DNA of 64,000 nucleotides from Chitinophagaceae bacterium (GTDB taxonomy: Bacteria; Bacteroidota; Bacteroidia; Chitinophagales; Chitinophagaceae). Location of the stretch: assembly GCA_016786885.1 (NCBI GenBank), contig JAEUVO010000028.1, positions 62,001 to 126,000 of the forward strand, written 5' to 3'. Every line of letters starts with the position of its first letter. The first letter of the stretch is position 1. A program made the position numbers and the translations under genes. A model generated the notes under the pieces. It was not told the origin of the DNA. It did no database searches and saw only the letters and a list, made by a program, of their open reading frames with translations. Of the stretch, positions 56,103 to 64,000 are shown piece by piece.

Positions 56103-56726
56103 ATGAAAAAGAAAATAACCTTAGCAGCACTGGCAACTTCATTGATGGTGTACCTGTTTTCATCCTGTTATCAGAATAAAGAAGATATTTTGGAACTTCC
56201 GAGAGTTTCATTTCGGAGTGAAGTAGTTCCGATTGTTACCGCAGGTCCTTGTGGTTGCCATAATACCAGTGTAAACGTCCGGGCCGTCTTATTCTCCGAT
56301 CAACGGACCAATACAATATTTTATGATGCCATTTTGGCCCGAAGAGGAGCATTTAGTAGTTGGGTTAACGGCGGAACACACCCCGGAGCTGGAGCTATTG
56401 ATTTTTCTCTTACAGAGAAAAACATTATTAAAAAATGGATTGATCAGGGCGAACCTTACGATGATGGTGCAGGCTGTACTGTTTCTGGTAACCTCACATA
56501 TACTGCCGATATAGTCCCTATATATACTACCAGCTGTAAAGGGGCAACCTGTCATGGAGGTATTGCCGCACCTATCGATTACGCAAAAATGGTGGCTAAA
56601 AAAGATGTATTGCTGACCATTTTGAACAGTGGGGGCAACCAAGGACATCCAGGCGGAGCATTGAGTCTTACTACCTGTACAGTCAACAAGATGAAAGCAT
56701 GGATTGCCCAAGGGCAACCTCAATAA
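56103..56726 (+). CDS. Lipoprotein with CX4CH heme-like motif
   Basis: A 207-residue lipoprotein with lipobox SSCYQN (Cys21). One CX4CH motif is CKGATCH near residue 150, and a shorter CGCH pattern is near residue 50 (VTAGPCGCHN). It parallels the preceding protein in arrangement. Function is inferred from motif and context only: a heme-binding electron carrier at the periplasmic or outer face. It lies 33 bases after the preceding gene and 36 bases before the barrel gene. Confidence 0.65.
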   Translation: MKKKITLAALATSLMVYLFSSCYQNKEDILELPRVSFRSEVVPIVTAGPCGCHNTSVNVRAVLFSDQRTNTIFYDAILARRGAFSSWVNGGTHPGAGAIDFSLTEKNIIKKWIDQGEPYDDGAGCTVSGNLTYTADIVPIYTTSCKGATCHGGIAAPIDYAKMVAKKDVLLTILNSGGNQGHPGGALSLTTCTVNKMKAWIAQGQPQ

Positions 56727-56762
56727 AAGAAAATAAATGTTCTTACTAAAAAATAAGACAAT

Positions 56763-57680
56763 ATGAAAAAGATACTACTGCTTTTTGTTTTCGGATTTGG
56801 CCTGATGGCAATGGGTGTTGCGCAAGACGAACCCGAAGCTGAAAAAAAAGAAACGCCTAAGAGAAAATATGCCCGGGCAACATTTAATGCTACCAAGATC
56901 ATTAATATGCAGAGCACAGAAATTGTAAGTAAGGGTAATTTGCAATTTTTAATCTCTCACCATTTCAGCAACCTGTGGAATAAAGATGCTACAGAAGGTG
57001 AAAACTTCGCCCAACTGCTGGGCTTGAACTCAGGTGTTGCTAACACTTATCTGTCCTTTGATTATTCCATTACTGACTGGGCTAATATTGGATGGGCTGC
57101 AGCAGGACGCAGCCGCTTTGAAGGCTTTGCCAAGTTTCGACTGCTGCGTCAGCAAACAGGATTGAAAAATATTCCTGTATCTATTAGTTGGTATTCTGCG
57201 GCACATGTAAATGCTGCTAAAAATGCTGATATAATTTTTGGATGGAACAAATGGGCATTTATGCACCAATTACTGGTTGCCCGGAAGTTTTCCGACAAAT
57301 TCTCATTGCAGTTTAACCCGGCGTTGATTCATTTTAACGTTGTGCCTTATGGTATCAACAACAGCAATATGGTTTATTCATTAGGATTCTCCGGCAAGTA
57401 CAAAATGTCCGCCAAAAAGAACCTTACATTTGAATACAGCAGGCAACTGAACATGCATAAAAACCTGATCGATAAGAATGGTAATATCGTTAACTACAGC
57501 CCTGATTTGCTCTCTGTTGGCCTTGAATTAAATACAGGAGGTCACTTGTTCCAGTTTTATGTAGGAAGCACTACTGCTGCTTCACCAATTGATCAGCTGG
57601 CAAGAAATACAAGCTGGATAAAAGACGGAGAATTTGCCTTTGGTTTCACAATTAACCGAACAATGAGTCTGAAAAAGTAG
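56763..57680 (+). CDS. DUF5777-type outer-membrane beta-barrel protein
   Basis: A 305-residue exported protein with a signal peptide (residues 1-20, cleavage after GVAQ). A barrel-like pattern runs to the C-terminus (FAFGFTINRTMSL), with strands such as ANTYLSFDYSITDWANIGWA and KYKMSAKKNLTFEYSRQL. This resembles the DUF5777 beta-barrel family found with periplasmic cytochromes. It may host or export the preceding heme-motif lipoproteins, but that is inference. A terminator follows. Confidence 0.75.
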   Translation: MKKILLLFVFGFGLMAMGVAQDEPEAEKKETPKRKYARATFNATKIINMQSTEIVSKGNLQFLISHHFSNLWNKDATEGENFAQLLGLNSGVANTYLSFDYSITDWANIGWAAAGRSRFEGFAKFRLLRQQTGLKNIPVSISWYSAAHVNAAKNADIIFGWNKWAFMHQLLVARKFSDKFSLQFNPALIHFNVVPYGINNSNMVYSLGFSGKYKMSAKKNLTFEYSRQLNMHKNLIDKNGNIVNYSPDLLSVGLELNTGGHLFQFYVGSTTAASPIDQLARNTSWIKDGEFAFGFTINRTMSLKK

Positions 57681-57709
57681 GATAAATAGAAATCCAAGAT
57701 CCAAAACAG

Positions 57710-57742
57710 AAAGAGCCGGTATTTATACCGGCTCTTTCTGTT
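57710..57742. terminator. Bidirectional terminator
   Basis: Perfect 12-bp stem (57710-57721 with 57726-57737), 4-nt loop, followed by T-rich sequence on the plus strand. It separates the barrel operon and the asparaginase-like gene. Confidence 0.85.
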
Positions 57743-57756
57743 TTTATGATTAAAAT

Positions 57757-58245
57757 CTATTTCACTTCTTCAAACATTCCTGTTTGTTTGTTCTTGCGTA
57801 CATTATCAGCAGTAAAATAACGTCCATTCATGGCTACATACACACCGGTAGATAATGTTTGTGCAAAAGCCAATGCGCTGCCAAGATTAAACAAACCATC
57901 CGAGCTGCCGAACTTGATCGGTATCATGGCACCGGTAAGGATCACGGTTTTATTTTTTACTTTTTGTGCCAGCACTTTAGCAGTATCGGCCATCGTATCA
58001 GTACCGTGGGTAATAACAATACGATCTTCGTCACAGTTATTGCATTGATGAACAATCAGCTCACGGTCTTCATCTGTCATTTCCAGGCTATCGATCATCA
58101 TCAGGGTCCTGATTTCAACCGATACTTTACTCCGTCCCATTTCAAGCAGGTCATGCATATGAGTATCATTGAAGTAAAGCTGACCTGTTATTTCGTTGTA
58201 TTCTTTATCAAATGTGCCGCCAGTGATGAAAATGCGGATAGCCAT
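57757..58245 (-). CDS. Short asparaginase-like protein (N-terminal domain only)
   Basis: A 162-residue protein with only the N-terminal domain of type I/II asparaginases: FITGGTFDKEY with the first catalytic Thr, and the second motif VITHGTDTMADTA with Thr and Asp. Full-length asparaginases have about 330 residues, so the C-terminal domain is missing. Such short proteins occur in Bacteroidota and may act as amidases with another substrate. I chose the ATG at 58245. Confidence 0.8.
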   Translation of the reverse strand: MAIRIFITGGTFDKEYNEITGQLYFNDTHMHDLLEMGRSKVSVEIRTLMMIDSLEMTDEDRELIVHQCNNCDEDRIVITHGTDTMADTAKVLAQKVKNKTVILTGAMIPIKFGSSDGLFNLGSALAFAQTLSTGVYVAMNGRYFTADNVRKNKQTGMFEEVK

Positions 58246-58695
58246 AGCAATCATTTTGCTGTGAAGGTAAAAGAAACGCCGAATTACTCAGAAATTGGAA
58301 AGATGATAGCCAAAGAAAAAGTAGCAGAAAAAGAGCTCCTGATCCTTTGTATATATCAATAAATTGCTACTTTAGCAGGCCTTTAAACAAAAAAGGTCCT
58401 TCCGTAGAAACGGACTGACCTCTAACGATTGCTTGCCATATGAAAATTCTTCCTAGTAAGAGTTTTGTTTGCTGACTAAAGGGCCAATTATCAGCTTTTG
58501 AAGATTTTTGGCTTTAACTTTGACCTCTGACGTTTGCCCTTCTGACGATTGCTGCCGTATGATTTAATCTTCTGACACAAAAGTAGTGAGCAACACCTTG
58601 TCCCCGAAAACAAATCCGGCATCATTTCATTATGCCTAAAGGACCGGGAAATTTGCTAAACCCTTGCCAGCAGAGGATTTCAGCAAAAAATCTCT
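58246..58695. other. Intergenic region with short direct repeats
   Basis: A 450-base region between divergent genes. It contains three imperfect copies of a 12-base motif TCTRACGWTTGC (at 58421, 58527 and 58541). No ORF with convincing coding signature, tRNA or terminator was found. It probably holds the promoters for the two flanking genes. Confidence 0.4.
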
Positions 58696-60249
58696 ATGAT
58701 GCCCAACCGCACAACCGACATATTGTTCCAGCTTATTAAATCGCTTGAAAAAGCCGAAAAAAGACATTTTAAGCTGTACATAAAGCGAAGTTCAGGTAAC
58801 GAAAACCTCAAAATTGTCCGGCTTTTTGATGTGGTGGACAAACTGAATGAATATGATGAAAAAATATTATTGAAGAAAATGGAGGGTGTCACCAAGCCTC
58901 AGCTGGCAAATCTTAAAACGCATTTATACAAACAGATACTGGCCAGCCTGCGCTTGCTAAAAAGTGCAGATAGCATGGATCTGCAATTAAATGAGCAGTT
59001 TGACTATGCGCATATTTTATATAAGAAAGGCCTGTTTATGCAAAGCCTGCGCATCATTGACAGGGCCAGAGAAATTGCAAAGGTCAACCAGAAATTCTAT
59101 TTTCTTCCACAACTGATTGCACTTGAAAAAAGAATAGAAGGTCTTCATATTACCCGGCATATTCAGCACAGGGCAGATACTCTTTCCACAGAGGCGAACG
59201 ATGTAAACATGCATATCGATAAGGTGACAAGGCTGTCTAACCTGGCTTTGCAACTTTTCAGCTGGTTTGTGCAAAACGGCCATGCCCGTGATGAATATGA
59301 TGAAAAGGATATCCGCAAGTTCATGACACAAAACCTTCCTTCCGGCGCATGGAAAGAAACGGGTTTTTATGAACGGATGTATCTGTACCAGAGCTATACA
59401 TGGTACGCATTTATTCGCCAGGATTTTTTACAGTACTACCGGTATACGCAAAAATTGGTAAACCTGTTTGATGAACAGCCGCTGATGAAACGGGTAGAGA
59501 CGAGTCATCATATCAAAGCCATGCATTATCTTCTTAATGCTCATTTTGATTTGCGAAATCACCGGGGTTTTGAAAAAACACTCAGGCAGTTTGAACAATT
59601 GGCACAAACCGACCGGGTAAGGGACCATGATAATTTCCGGATGCAGGCCTTTATATATACCAGCCAGGCCCGTATCAACCAGCATTTCATGCGGGGTACT
59701 TTTAAAGATGGGCTTACGATCATTCCTTCTATAGAAAAAGAATTAACTGAATATGATTTATTTCTTGACAGTCACCGGGTGCTGGTACTGAATTATAAGT
59801 TTGCTATGATGTATTTCGGAAGCGGCGAGTACAATACCTGTATTGACTATCTCCAAAAGATCATCAACGATAATACTAACCTCAGGTACGATTTGCAATG
59901 CTATGCCCGGGTGCTGCACCTGATGGCGCATTATGAACTTGGAAATGACATGCTGATGGAATCACTCAGCAAATCTGTATACCGCTTTATGGCAAAAATG
60001 AAAAACCTCACAGCTGTCGAAGAAGCCATGTTTAAATTTTTGCGCCAATCTATTCCACTATCTCCCCGCCAGCTAAAGCCAGAATTTGAAAAATTGTTGA
60101 ATACTATTAAGCATTTGGAGAATGATCGTTTCCAGACCAGGTCATTTGCTTATATTGATATTATTTCATGGGTAGAAAGTAAGGTATACAACAAACCAAT
60201 GGCCGCCGTAATTCATGAGAAATATGTAGGCAGCAAAAGGAGGAAATAA
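58696..60249 (+). CDS. Conserved helical repeat protein of unknown function
   Basis: A 517-residue soluble protein, strongly alpha-helical with TPR-like hydrophobic spacing (LYKQILASLRLLKSADSMDL, YAHILYKKGLFMQSLRIIDR). It has no signal peptide or membrane segment and no catalytic motif. Similar uncharacterised proteins occur in Chitinophagaceae. It may act as a protein interaction scaffold. It precedes the UvrD-like helicase by 69 bases. Confidence 0.65.
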   Translation: MMPNRTTDILFQLIKSLEKAEKRHFKLYIKRSSGNENLKIVRLFDVVDKLNEYDEKILLKKMEGVTKPQLANLKTHLYKQILASLRLLKSADSMDLQLNEQFDYAHILYKKGLFMQSLRIIDRAREIAKVNQKFYFLPQLIALEKRIEGLHITRHIQHRADTLSTEANDVNMHIDKVTRLSNLALQLFSWFVQNGHARDEYDEKDIRKFMTQNLPSGAWKETGFYERMYLYQSYTWYAFIRQDFLQYYRYTQKLVNLFDEQPLMKRVETSHHIKAMHYLLNAHFDLRNHRGFEKTLRQFEQLAQTDRVRDHDNFRMQAFIYTSQARINQHFMRGTFKDGLTIIPSIEKELTEYDLFLDSHRVLVLNYKFAMMYFGSGEYNTCIDYLQKIINDNTNLRYDLQCYARVLHLMAHYELGNDMLMESLSKSVYRFMAKMKNLTAVEEAMFKFLRQSIPLSPRQLKPEFEKLLNTIKHLENDRFQTRSFAYIDIISWVESKVYNKPMAAVIHEKYVGSKRRK

Positions 60250-60318
60250 ATGTTTTTGCTTCAGGCCAAATTAATCCACAACTTATAGTTTACTTCGTTT
60301 TCAGCTTAACTTGCAGCC

Positions 60319-62682
60319 ATGCAGGATTATTTAAGTGGATTGAACGAACAGCAAAAAGAAGCCGTATTACATAAAGATGGACCGGTAATGATTGTGGCCG
60401 GCGCAGGCAGCGGGAAAACCAAAGTACTCACCACCCGAATCATTCATCTCATGGCGAATGGGGTGGATGCATTCAATATACTGGCTCTTACTTTTACTAA
60501 CAAGGCGGCCAAAGAAATGAAGGAAAGAGTAGAGAAGATTTTGGGTAATGGGGAAGCAAGAAATCTTTATATCGGCACTTTTCATTCTGTGTTTGCACGG
60601 ATTCTTCGTTTTGAGGCGGATAAGATCGGCTATCCCCGAAATTTTACCATCTATGATACGGATGATGCTAAAAATGTGGTGAAAACTGTCATTAATGAAA
60701 TGAACCTGGATGACAAACACTACAAACCAAATATTGTTTACAACCGGATCTCGGCGGCGAAAAATGCATTAGTGGGTCCGGCAGAATACAGAAATGACTA
60801 TGCCATACAACAGGAAGATATGCGGGCCAACCGGCCTGCTATCGGGCAGATATATGATGCGTACGTAAAGCGTTGTTTTAAGAACGGGGCTATGGACTTC
60901 GATGATTTATTGCTGAAATTTTATGAACTGTTGAAAAACGTTCCGGAGAGTTTATCAAAATACCAGCACAAATTCAGGTATATATTGATTGATGAATACC
61001 AGGATACCAATCCGGCACAGTATGAGATCATCAAACTGCTTGGTGCTATGCATGAGAATGTATGTGTGGTGGGAGATGATGCACAAAGTATCTATTCATT
61101 CCGGGGAGCAACCATTCAGAACATACTTCAGTTTCAAAAAGATTATGATGATGTGAAGATTGTAAAACTGGAACAGAACTACCGAAGTACCAAAAGCATC
61201 CTGCATGTGGCCAATGAAGTAATAAAAAATAATAAGGGCCAGATCGAAAAAGTATTATTTACGGAAAACAGTGAAGGAGAAAAGATAAAGCTTGTCCGAA
61301 CCATGACAGATAATGATGAGGGAAAATTTGTGGCTGACAGCATCCAGGAGCAAAAACTCAGGAATCATTACAGTAACAAAGATTTTGCAATTCTCTACCG
61401 CACTAATGCACAAAGCCGGGCTTTTGAAGAAGCGCTTCGGAGAATGGGTATAACCTATACTATTTATGGAGGTATAAGTTTTTATCAGCGCAAGGAAATT
61501 AAAGACCTGGTGGCGTATCTCCGCATCATTGTCAATCCCAGCGATGAAGAAGCGTTAAAACGAATCATTAACTACCCGGCAAGGGGAATTGGTAAAACAA
61601 CAATTGATAAACTGGTATTAGCTGCCAATGAAAATAATATCAGCATGTGGAAGGTGCTGGAGAACGCAGTGCAGTATGGTTTTAAAGCAGGTACATTATC
61701 ATCACTGGATGAATTTGTGATTATGATCAAAAGTTTTACCAGCATGCTGACCAAACAAAACGCCTATGAAGTCGCCTTTCATGTAGGTAAGCAAACTAGC
61801 CTGGTAAAAGAACTGTTCAATGATAAGAGTACTGAAGGGGTACAGCGCTATGAAAACATCCAGGAATTGCTGAACTCCATAAAAGAGTGGACAGAAAGCC
61901 CCGATAATGAAGATGGTGAACTGGTGGATAAAAGCCTTGCGTCTTATTTGCAGCAAATTACTTTGCTTACCGATGCGGATGAAAAAGATCCTGATGCAGA
62001 CACAGTAAAGCTGATGACCATACATGCAGCAAAAGGATTGGAATTTAGCTGTGTGTTCGCCGCCGGTTTGGAAGAAATGCTTTTTCCTAATGCAATGGCT
62101 ATTAATACAAGAGAAGAACTGGAAGAGGAGCGAAGATTGTTTTATGTAGTTGTGACAAGAGCAAAGCAACGTCTCTGGGTCACTTATGCCAATACCCGTT
62201 ACAGGTTTGGCCAATTGGTACAGAATGAGCCTAGTCGTTTTATCGAGGAGATACCCGAACAGTATATGGACAGAAGTTTTGCCGGAGGCGGATCAAAAAA
62301 TCAAACACAGAGTAAATGGAGCGGCGGTGCTGCATTCAACAGGATGAAGGGCTGGGGTAATGATTCTTCTTATGGTGATGTCAGGGAAGCAGAAAAGAGG
62401 TATGGACCAGCTGCCACCAAAAAAGAACCTTCCACACCTTCCTACCTTGCGCCAAAAACCACGCAACCAAAAGTGGTGGAGCATACACCTTCTGTGGATT
62501 TTGTTGCGAGTGACACTTCAAATTTGCAAGCCGGACAAAAAGTGGAGCATCAGAAATTTGGTTTTGGAGAAGTATTGAAAATGGAAGGAGCTGCTCATAA
62601 TCCTATTGCTACGGTAAAGTTTGAGCATAATGGCGAAAAGAAAATCATGCTGAATTATGCAAAGCTTAGAATTATTGAATAA
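60319..62682 (+). CDS. UvrD/PcrA-type superfamily 1 DNA helicase
   Basis: A 787-residue helicase. Walker A is GAGSGKT (residues 28-34), motif II is DEYQDTN, motif III is GDDAQSIYSFRGA, motif IV is QNYRST, and motif VI is VVTRAKQRLW. The C-terminal region (about residues 740-787) holds a small Tudor-like domain (GQKVEHQKFGFGEVLKM), as in PcrA. It acts in nucleotide excision and mismatch repair and in replication restart. It is probably transcribed separately from its neighbours. Confidence 0.93.
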   Translation: MQDYLSGLNEQQKEAVLHKDGPVMIVAGAGSGKTKVLTTRIIHLMANGVDAFNILALTFTNKAAKEMKERVEKILGNGEARNLYIGTFHSVFARILRFEADKIGYPRNFTIYDTDDAKNVVKTVINEMNLDDKHYKPNIVYNRISAAKNALVGPAEYRNDYAIQQEDMRANRPAIGQIYDAYVKRCFKNGAMDFDDLLLKFYELLKNVPESLSKYQHKFRYILIDEYQDTNPAQYEIIKLLGAMHENVCVVGDDAQSIYSFRGATIQNILQFQKDYDDVKIVKLEQNYRSTKSILHVANEVIKNNKGQIEKVLFTENSEGEKIKLVRTMTDNDEGKFVADSIQEQKLRNHYSNKDFAILYRTNAQSRAFEEALRRMGITYTIYGGISFYQRKEIKDLVAYLRIIVNPSDEEALKRIINYPARGIGKTTIDKLVLAANENNISMWKVLENAVQYGFKAGTLSSLDEFVIMIKSFTSMLTKQNAYEVAFHVGKQTSLVKELFNDKSTEGVQRYENIQELLNSIKEWTESPDNEDGELVDKSLASYLQQITLLTDADEKDPDADTVKLMTIHAAKGLEFSCVFAAGLEEMLFPNAMAINTREELEEERRLFYVVVTRAKQRLWVTYANTRYRFGQLVQNEPSRFIEEIPEQYMDRSFAGGGSKNQTQSKWSGGAAFNRMKGWGNDSSYGDVREAEKRYGPAATKKEPSTPSYLAPKTTQPKVVEHTPSVDFVASDTSNLQAGQKVEHQKFGFGEVLKMEGAAHNPIATVKFEHNGEKKIMLNYAKLRIIE

Positions 62683-62744
62683 CAGAATTAACAAATAGAA
62701 TATTTTCTGCAGTATACATTTGCCCGAAGCATTTTACCCACTAC

Positions 62745-63518
62745 ATGCCATCAGCCAGACAAAAAAGAAGAAACCGGAACCTGGTTTTAAGCATATTTAT
62801 TACCGGATTATTAGGGTTGGTTAGCTATATGCTTTACCGGGGGCTCACTTATCCTAAAGCCCGGTATACCCGTTACCCCGAGTTTGGTATTTCTATTCCC
62901 GGTGGTTACTCTATTCATGGTATAGATGTTTCCAAATACCAGCATACCATTGCCTGGGAAGAAGTAAAAGCTATGAAAGTTCAGAATATTCAGCATGGAT
63001 TTTCATTTATTAAAGCAACGGAAGGAACAGGCAATACTGACCCGCAATTTAAACGCAATTGGAAAAAAGCCAGGGAGGCTGGTATTGTGCGGGGTGCGTA
63101 TCATTTTTTTATTGCATCAAGAGATGGCAGAGATCAGGCCGGGAATTTTATAAGCAAAGTGGAATTGGAAGAAGGAGATCTTCCCCCGGTTCTTGATATA
63201 GAGCAACTGAACGGAACTTCGCCGGCACAATTGAGAAAAGAAGCAATGCAATGGCTCGATATAGTAGAAAAGAAATATGGCGTGAGGCCCATTATTTATA
63301 CCAATGTTGATTTTTATGTAAAAAATCTGGGCAGCGATTTCGATAAATATCCTTTATGGGTGGCCCATTACTATCAGCCTGAACAGCCCCGGATCAACAG
63401 GGGGTGGGTATTCTGGCAGCACAGTGACAGGGGAAGGGTTAATGGAATTATTTCTCCGGTAGACTTCAATGTTTTTAGTGGTGATTCGGCTGATTTTAAT
63501 CGAATTCTTATTCGCTAA
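62745..63518 (+). CDS. Glycoside hydrolase family 25 lysozyme-like protein
   Basis: A 257-residue protein with one N-terminal membrane segment (about residues 12-32), followed by a GH25 domain. Visible: HGIDVSKYQHTIAW with the first Asp (Asp61), the catalytic pair in PPVLDIEQLNG, and WVFWQHSDRGRV near the end. It would cut peptidoglycan glycan strands, with the anchor keeping it at the inner membrane. The start was taken at the first ATG. Confidence 0.9.
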   Translation: MPSARQKRRNRNLVLSIFITGLLGLVSYMLYRGLTYPKARYTRYPEFGISIPGGYSIHGIDVSKYQHTIAWEEVKAMKVQNIQHGFSFIKATEGTGNTDPQFKRNWKKAREAGIVRGAYHFFIASRDGRDQAGNFISKVELEEGDLPPVLDIEQLNGTSPAQLRKEAMQWLDIVEKKYGVRPIIYTNVDFYVKNLGSDFDKYPLWVAHYYQPEQPRINRGWVFWQHSDRGRVNGIISPVDFNVFSGDSADFNRILIR

Positions 63519-63572
63519 ACAGAAAAACTAAGGATATGCAAATTGCATTACCTTACTATTTCAATATTTTCT

Positions 63573-63800
63573 ATGGAACAGGGTTGGGATCCTGAGATTA
63601 AAAGATTCTTTGTAAGAATCATGAATTCAATTGCCATTACCTTGTTATGGATGATGGCTTGTGCTACCGCCGGGTTATACTTTCAATTGGCTTATTCCAA
63701 CGGCAAACCGGTTATTTATACTGTTATTTTCTACATTCTGATGGCAGTAACATTTTTCATGTTGGTTCGTTATTTGTACAAGACGTGGAAACACTCATAA
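63573..63800 (+). CDS. Small two-segment membrane protein of unknown function
   Basis: A 75-residue protein starting MEQGWDPEIKRFFVRIMNSI, with two hydrophobic segments (about residues 19-36 and 46-66) and a basic C-terminus (YLYKTWKHS). It starts 54 bases after the lysozyme gene and may be cotranscribed. I do not recognise a family. Confidence 0.55.
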   Translation: MEQGWDPEIKRFFVRIMNSIAITLLWMMACATAGLYFQLAYSNGKPVIYTVIFYILMAVTFFMLVRYLYKTWKHS

Positions 63801-63880
63801 ACTCTTTTTTGAAAATACCCGCTTTCACTGATGGTCAGGAATATAAAAGAGTTTATTTTGAAGCCTAACTATACCAGCAC

Positions 63881-64000
63881 ATGGAGTTAAAGCAACTAAG
63901 TAAATGGGTAATGATAACAGGAGCTCTGTCTATATGGACTATAAAGCTTTTTATCAGGCCGCAGTTTCATTTTGATGAGCCATTACATTTCTTCTTTGGA
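63881..64000 (+). CDS. N-terminal fragment of a gene running out of the window (partial)
   Basis: A 40-codon open frame starting with ATG at 63881 (MELKQLSKWVMITGALSIWT) and reaching the window end without a stop. One hydrophobic stretch is visible. Too little remains to name a family. Confidence 0.45.
   Translation, partial: MELKQLSKWVMITGALSIWTIKLFIRPQFHFDEPLHFFFG

Noticed and set aside
57859-58362. 167-codon open frame on the plus strand
   Set aside because: Mostly antisense to the asparaginase-like gene; the translation has no recognisable domain.
61702-62214. 170-codon open frame on the minus strand
   Set aside because: Antisense to the UvrD/PcrA-type helicase, whose motifs are well defined on the plus strand.

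Overview
The window looks like chromosomal DNA of a Bacteroidota bacterium, most likely Chitinophagaceae-like. The evidence is two secreted proteins with C-terminal type IX secretion (T9SS) sorting domains, a GTP-type PEP carboxykinase, a DUF5777-type beta-barrel, a GH3 acyl-adenylate family C-terminus, many short Bacteroidota-style lipoprotein signals, and few Shine-Dalgarno-like leaders. Most of it is ordinary chromosome with short operons and hairpin terminators. No tRNA, rRNA, CRISPR array or transposase was found.

Layout. 0-18 kb: housekeeping and metabolism, namely a LysE exporter and MtgA transglycosylase, a GT39-type glycosyltransferase, a nicotinamide riboside pair (pnuC plus NadR-like kinase), a methyltransferase, AraC and Ada-like regulators, purT, two M23 peptidase paralogues (one broken by two in-frame stops), an alcohol dehydrogenase, a choice-of-anchor I lipoprotein, a truncated MazG-like gene, and a coupled MBL-hydrolase/PAS pair.

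18.3-25.4 kb: a visibly AT-rich defence island. A tightly packed minus-strand operon runs C5 cytosine methyltransferase, a 701-aa protein with two GHKL ATPase modules and a histidine-kinase-like H-box, a 532-aa protein with a receiver-like N-terminus, an HNH endonuclease and a small membrane-anchored helical protein. A convergent vsr mismatch endonuclease closes the left edge. This resembles a restriction-modification system with an embedded two-component-like signalling pair and is the leading candidate for an unusual system. Its right side adjoins a roughly 220-bp remnant that duplicates the promoter and first codons of the OmpA-family gene at 33.3 kb.

25.7-50.5 kb: an S9 peptidase, a large T9SS protein with about 191-aa internal repeats, OmpA lipoproteins, a RhuM-Fic/Doc fusion, a secreted PHP-domain T9SS protein, a saccharopine dehydrogenase-like enzyme, NifU-like protein, an ICMT-like methyltransferase next to CmoA, an ArsC-like protein, an AAE-type transporter, PEPCK and an MFS exporter.

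50.6-57.7 kb: two divergent operons sharing one 265-bp control region with a CRP/FNR-like palindrome. One encodes a quinol-oxidising NrfC/NrfD-like module with a cytochrome c. The other encodes two secreted or lipid-anchored proteins with CX4CH heme-like motifs and a DUF5777 beta-barrel. Together they could form an electron route from quinol through the periplasm toward the outer membrane; this is inference.

57.7-64 kb: a short asparaginase-like protein, a conserved helical protein, a UvrD/PcrA helicase, a GH25 lysozyme, a small membrane protein, and a gene cut by the window end.
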